64,000 nt of DNA from Mycogone perniciosa (Eukaryota; Ascomycota; Sordariomycetes; Hypocreales; Hypocreaceae), in the NCBI GenBank assembly GCA_025331125.1, contig JAOALB010000135.1, forward strand, positions 62,001-126,000, read 5' to 3'. Positions 58,436 to 64,000 of this stretch are shown here, one piece after another. A program made the translations under genes and the position numbers. The notes under the pieces were generated by a model that saw only the letters and a program-made list of their open reading frames with translations, made no database searches and was not told the origin of the DNA. Position 1 is the first letter of the stretch; each line of letters opens with the position of its first letter.

Positions 58436-61400
58436 TCCCCCTCCTATTAACTTTATCCTTAAAACCTATTAGTTCTTTTATAAATACCGCTGTCTGTTAT
58501 AGTTTATAAGTGTAGTGCTTTTATTTTATATTCTATGTTTTTTGCTAATAGAATGTTAGGTTATATAGCGAAATCTTGTTTTTATAAAACTAAATAGCGC
58601 CTGGGTTTTTTTTTATTAATTAAGGCTACTAGTAATTTTGTTATACTTTATTTATTCTGCTATAGTTGTAATCTTTTTTATAAAATAATTGCAGATAATT
58701 TATGTTATAGTAAGTGTATATAGTGAGGTTGTTTATGCAATAGTTCCGGCATTATGCTTTCTGCAGGTTTATTTTTTGTTGAGTTTATTGACTTTTTTTA
58801 ATTTATAGTGTAGTGCAATATATAATTTCAGAGAAGTAAAAGATAAAGCGAGAAGAAAAAGAGATTAAGGCTTATTTACTTTATGCTTAATAAAAGGTAA
58901 ATAAAGCCTTTATAAAGTTAGCGCGTTTAAGATAACAGTATTGGTCTATAGTGTTTTATAGTTACGAGATGGTTTATTGTAGTTTTAAATCTCTAAATGA
59001 GTTGGATAAGGTGGAATGTTATAAAGCAGAAGCTGCTATCGATATATATTCTTTCGGGGCTGTCGATATAATTGATTGGACTGCTTTTAGGCCGTTTAAT
59101 CTGTTATTGGTAAGCTAAGATTTTAATGGAATTGTTGCAGAGTTGTCTAGGAGTATTTAAGGTGTTCCTTAGGTTCCTAGGAATTATATTCTTCTCTATA
59201 GTTCTTTTATTTTATTAAATACTAGCATTTATTGTTTTTTATTTTTATAGCTTTCATTTCTTTAACTTCATATTCTTTTTTAACTAGTAAAACTTTAATT
59301 AAGTTTATAATTAGTTTATTTTTTAATTTATTTTATAATATTGTTTTAAATAGTAAAATATAAAATACTAGATAAATTTGGATACCGTTTAGTAATATAA
59401 GTTTATAAGTGACTTTTAAAATAACCTTTTTAATTAGGTAAAGCTTAAGTTTTTTAAAATTTAATTTATTGCTTAATTGCATTATTTTAATGTTTGCAGT
59501 CTTTTTTCCTGGCAAATAATAATATAAGTAAACTATATCTGCCTCTTTAAAGATTAGTCCCTTTAATTTATATTTATTAATATACTTTTTTAATTCTTTT
59601 TATATAAAGTAAAAGTATACTTATATTTCCTTATATAACTGCTTTATATTTTTAGCTTTAATTTATACTTTATTAATATATAGGCCTTTTTTTAGTGCTT
59701 TATATATATTTAGCGTAAAGCTATAGTTGGTATATATAGGGCTAAGTCTAGTTAACTCTGAAATATTACTGTTATAGGATATTTATGCAATTAATAGCTT
59801 TTTTATTTAATTGTTTTAGTTAAAGTTAATATAACTTTTTAAATAGGCTTTAATAACTTAATTAATATATTTTATCTATCAGTCTATCTATAGGTAATAT
59901 ATAGTATTAAGCTTATAATTTATATATAACTAGTTTATAAATACTTGCTAGAATTTAAATATAAAGGTTAACCTTTAGTTAGAAATAATTTTAGCTGGAA
60001 TTATATAGTTGGCTGCAATAAATCGCAAAAATATATAAGCTAATATTTCTATATTTATTATTTTTTTATATAAAAGGAAATAAAAGTATTTAATAAATTG
60101 GTTTATAATTATTAAAATACTATTATATTTGATTTTTATTTTTAGTTTAATAGATAATAGTAATTTAATAATAAAGTTTAATAAAATTAATTCCTATAGT
60201 TATTTTAGTATTAGTAAGGGTTAAAGTTTGCTGTATAGTTTATATTTTAAAGGTTTAACTGTTTTATAAGTTATATCGTAAGAAATAATATCTTATATTA
60301 CTTTTTTAAGCCTTTAAAACTCGAAGTACCTTTAAACTTATTTGCATATCTTATAAATGCCCTTATATTTATATACTAGATATTAGTAGACTTTTATAAC
60401 TATATTTTTTTAGAGTCTATCTAAAATCTAGATCTTTCTATTTCATTATTAAATTCCTTTATTATCAAATTCTATATCTTCTAGGAATTTATTATTATTT
60501 TAAATAGTATAATGCTTTTTAATGTATTAAAGTATAGTATTATTATTAAATACTTTATATATAGCTTAAAGCGCTATTTGTTAGTAATATCTTTTAAGGG
60601 TTTATTTTAAAATCTGCCTAGTGTATTTAATCTTTCCCTAGTTATAGTCAGCTTATCTATTAAATATATTTACTTATCTATTCTTAAATCCTTTTTAATA
60701 GATTAGGATATAGTCGAATTTTAAAAAGTATTTTATATAGTGGATCTGCCTTTTAAAGAGTTATTAAACTATCGCGAAATACGCGATATTCTTATAATTA
60801 GTATATACCTTAACCTTATATATTCCTTTTAATAGGTAATATCGCTATTTCTTAAATGCAAGAATAATAGTAAAGAATTCTTTATTATATATTAAATAGT
60901 TTAGTTCTGCGCTATATAAGGCCTAAGAATAAAAGGCGATAAAGTATAGTTTACTATTTTTATCTTTTTAACTAAATTAAGCTTTTATAGTAAAGTTAAA
61001 AGCGTCTATTTCGACTTCCATTTCCTTAAATAAGTCGAATATAATAAATATAGGTTCTTTAAAAATAAACTGCTTAAATTTATTAAAGGCTTCCTATATA
61101 TTTAATACCTATAGAAACTTTTAATCTTTTTTAGTAAGTTTATAGAGAGTTTATATAATACTTTTATAGCCTTTAATAAATTATTAATAGTAGTTAATAA
61201 ATTTTAAAAAGCTTTAGATTTCCTTAACTGTTATAAGTATAGGCTAGTCTTTTACTGCTTATACTTTTAATAGATTTATGCGAATTTCTTTAAAGGTAAT
61301 AATATACTTTAAGAAAGTAATTTTCTATATATAGAATTTGCATTTCTTAAGCTTTATAAGTAGTTCAATATTTTATAATATCTGTAATACCTTATAGATA

Positions 61401-64000
61401 TATATTTTATATTCTTTAAGGGTATTTAAAAAGATTAAGATATTATTTAAGTAAATAACTATAAAAATATTAAAATACTCTTTTAATGTATTGTTAATTA
61501 TTTTTTAAAATATTACTGGGGTATTAGTAAAGCTGAAAGGTATCATTAAGTATTTAAATAAGCTGTATTTAGTTTAAAAGGCAGTTATTTATTTATATCT
61601 TTCTTTAATTTAAATAAAGTTATAAGCGCCTTTAAGATCCAGCGCTATAAACCACCTCTTTCTATATAGTCTATCCTATAATTTTATAATTAATAGTAAT
61701 AGAGTTTTATCTTTAATAGTAGCTTTATTAAGCTATTAATAGTCTATAATTAACTATAGTTTACCTTTTTTCTTTAATATAAATATAATAAAATAGCCTA
61801 CTTCTAATAAAAAGGGTTAAATATACCCTTTAGCTAATATATCGTCTAAATAATCGCATAAGCTTTTAAACTCTTTCTTATTTAAATTATAAATCTTATA
61901 GAAGGTAATACTAGCACTATCTTTAAGCTTAATTATATAGTCCTATTAACTGTATTCCAGTAGCTTTATATTAAGTATTTCCTTAAACAGTTTATTATAC
62001 TTCCGGTATTCTTCAAAGATATTCTGCAGTTATTTTAATAACGCTGCCGTTTTAAGGCTTTTTATCTTAAGTATTTCGTTAATATTATTAAATACTTTCC
62101 GCATAAAGGCAATTATTTTTCGGATTCATTTATCTTTCCCTTTACTTTACTTAAATTTTATTCTTAGGTAGATTATTTCTATAATTAAACTAAAGGTAAC
62201 TTTCTTAGTTCTTTTTATTAGCTTATCCAGGGGTTCTATATCTTAAGATTTCTTCCCTGCAGCTAAGTCCTTTCTAATAGTTCTAATCGCTAAGGAAGCT
62301 TTGCTATCTCGCTAATAAAGCTAGCCGTTTTCCTAGTTAATATCAGGGTTATTGCGTTTTAACCACAAATAACCAAGAATAATATTATACCTATCGATAT
62401 TCACTATATTGCAAGGAACTATTCCTTTACATTTAGCGATTTTAAGTTTAAGATAATTAATTTTTCACTTAACCTATCTGTTATTATATATAAAGGCTCC
62501 TCTTTCTGCTTAACGAAGTTAATATAGTCTGGTTTTCTTTTTCTAAAGTAATTATAGGCGATTTACAGTTATAGGTATAATAAAATTGCCTATTACTCTA
62601 CTATCTATTAATATATATAGCTAATATCCCTTAACTATTATCTTTAATTTAAAATATAATAAATCTTTATTATTACTTTTATTATTTAATATTTTAAAAG
62701 ATATAATTTATTAATCGCTACTTTATAGCCCTTTTATAGGTAATATTAATTATTTCCTAATTCTTTTTATTTTATATAAACTTTACAGTTAATTAAGGTT
62801 CCTTAAAGTAAATACTACCTTTTTTTATTATAAGTAGTTCTTTTATAGGTAATAAAGTTAAACTGGTTTTAGTGCAGCTCCCTTATAATATAATTGATTT
62901 CTTTATCTTTTAAGGTAGGTTTATACTTTATATGCTTTTATATTCGCTATTTTTAAAGTTTTTCCTATTAGTGGATAGCGCATTTATCCTTTTAACAGTA
63001 TATATAGTCCGGTAATAAGTATAGGGTATTATTGGCTTATTATATATACTATTCCCTTAACTTATTTTGCTTATATATAATATACTTTAAGCTATTGCAC
63101 TTTAAATAGTATTATTAATTGCATTTAAACCTTTTATTACAGCACCAAACCTGCCCTTTAATAACTTATCAGTATCACGTATATCCTTATATAATAGCTT
63201 AATCCTATACCTCTAAATTATATTCTTATAGCTTCTTACTTTATTTAAGGTATAATAAAGATATTACTTTAACCTGCTGTTCTGTATACTGTAATAGTTT
63301 ATGCCTTCCTATAACAACTGCGCTATTACTTTAGCCCTTAACCTTACCTGAGAAGAATTAATAAAGTCGCTGACAGCCTAGTCGCAATACTATAAAGAGC
63401 CCTATATCTTACAGGAAATTTACTAATCCCCAACTATAGCAAGACCTTAAGCCTAAAAGCCTATATCCCTGCAGTAAAAAATACACTTTAGCCTAGCTCT
63501 TTAGCCTATATTTAATTCCCTAGCCTGCATTTAACCTAAAAATATTAAAGTAAAAATAAAAGGCGTAAAAGGGGACTTTAGTTAAAAAGTAAAGCTTACT
63601 AATTACTTCCGCGACTAGCTTTATATCTATACTACTTTAAAAGCTTATAATAATAACTATAACCTAACCCTATAGCTTTAAGTACTAGAATTTAAATAGT
63701 TTTTTAATATTATCTTTAACTATTTCTAGAATTAAAAGTATAACTTTAATATAGCTTTAAAATAAAAAAAGGCTAAAAACACTACTATTATTAAAAACCT
63801 AAAGCTTACTTAATATAAAGTCTAAAGTTAAAGTAATATAATTAATAAGTTTATTAAAGCTAAAAGTAATAATATCTTTAAGCGTTAAACTAATAACTTT
63901 AAAAACAAATTTAATATTAAGGATAAAGATATAAAAACCTATTAGTAAAAGTATATAAACTAGTATTCTACTATATTATATAATATTACAATTAATATTA
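58436..64000 (-). pseudogene. RIP-destroyed Ty3/Gypsy element, copy B (runs off the window)
   Basis: Minus strand. At 59515-59333 a 60-codon frame survives (KKTANIKIMQLSNKLNFKKL then YKLILLNGIQIYLVF), the GPY/F-type C-terminus of a Gypsy integrase. Reverse transcriptase lies at about 61850-61200, protease near 62600, and gag-like sequence beyond. It is colinear with copy A in reverse and lacks the TRIM. It keeps more G and C than copy A (for example 62200-62540), so it is younger or less affected by RIP. The 5' LTR would lie beyond 64000. Confidence 0.7.

Larger units (their letters stand above)
35300..64000. repeat. AT-saturated RIP isochore
   Basis: From about 35.3 kb to the end, C and G almost vanish and the sequence is a mix of TTAA, TATA and AAAG words without any long open frame. 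This is the footprint of RIP, in which C becomes T on both strands of repeated DNA. Retroelement protein motifs can still be read in places (below). Parts near 36-41 kb and 47-51 kb are too degraded for me to assign. No intact gene seen. Confidence 0.9.

Noticed and set aside
35300..64000. AT-rich block as a mitochondrial or centromeric segment
   Set aside because: Broken LINE and Gypsy motifs with transition-type decay explain it as RIP-treated repeats; no mitochondrial genes and no evidence for centromere function.

Overview
The window is nuclear DNA from a filamentous ascomycete (Pezizomycotina). The evidence is short 49-120 bp introns with GT..CTAAC/CTGAC..AG signals, an INSIG homologue, an Ark/Prk-type kinase, a Zn2Cys6 regulator, PKS-NRPS remains, KP4-like secreted proteins, and a long AT-saturated block typical of repeat-induced point mutation (RIP). 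The many TACGGAGTA and TACGAAGTA palindromes would fit Eurotiomycetes, but I cannot name a species.

Region 1 (1-14 kb) is ordinary, mostly single-copy gene space. It holds an actin-regulating (Ark1/Prk1) kinase, a Mak11-like WD40 ribosome-assembly factor, an INSIG sterol-sensing regulator, a conserved 135-aa protein of unknown role, an intron-containing tRNA-Pro(AGG) and a two-RING plus LON-N-domain ubiquitin ligase. Region 2 (14-20 kb) is less certain. It holds two related F-box-like family genes (one lacking the N-terminal half), an LTR fragment, a small three-exon gene on the minus strand, a TA-flanked MITE and a degenerate TPR-repeat relic of the kind carried by fungal NLR proteins.

Region 3 (20.2-28.2 kb) looks like the remains of a secondary-metabolite cluster: an apparently intact AflR-type Zn2Cys6 regulator, a collapsed PKS-NRPS gene in which a ketoreductase piece is fused to a condensation-domain piece, an FSH/LovG-type hydrolase with a stop and a frameshift, and an acyl-CoA ligase with several lesions. 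Between them lie a mitochondrial phosphate-carrier paralogue with a nonsense codon and a second TPR relic. Region 4 (28.2-35.3 kb) is accessory DNA: a 5'-truncated LINE inserted in a TTAA-flanked MITE, a divergent pair of KP4-like killer-toxin family genes, a strong hairpin, a solo LTR, a LINE RNase H relic, and an intact secreted GH18 chitinase at the edge of the next region.

Region 5 (35.3-64 kb) is an almost C/G-free isochore without intact genes. RIP-destroyed retrotransposons can still be read in it: a Tad-like LINE near 44.6-46.9 kb, a plus-strand Ty3/Gypsy element near 52-57 kb, and two minus-strand Gypsy copies nested in it from 57.16 kb to the end. A 460-bp TRIM-like miniature LTR element, much less mutated than its host, sits inside the plus-strand Gypsy copy. 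The minus-strand copy supplies the matching empty site. I saw no CRISPR array and no clear undescribed enzymatic system. The best leads are the dead PKS-NRPS cluster, the KP4 pair, the TRIM and the small spliced gene.
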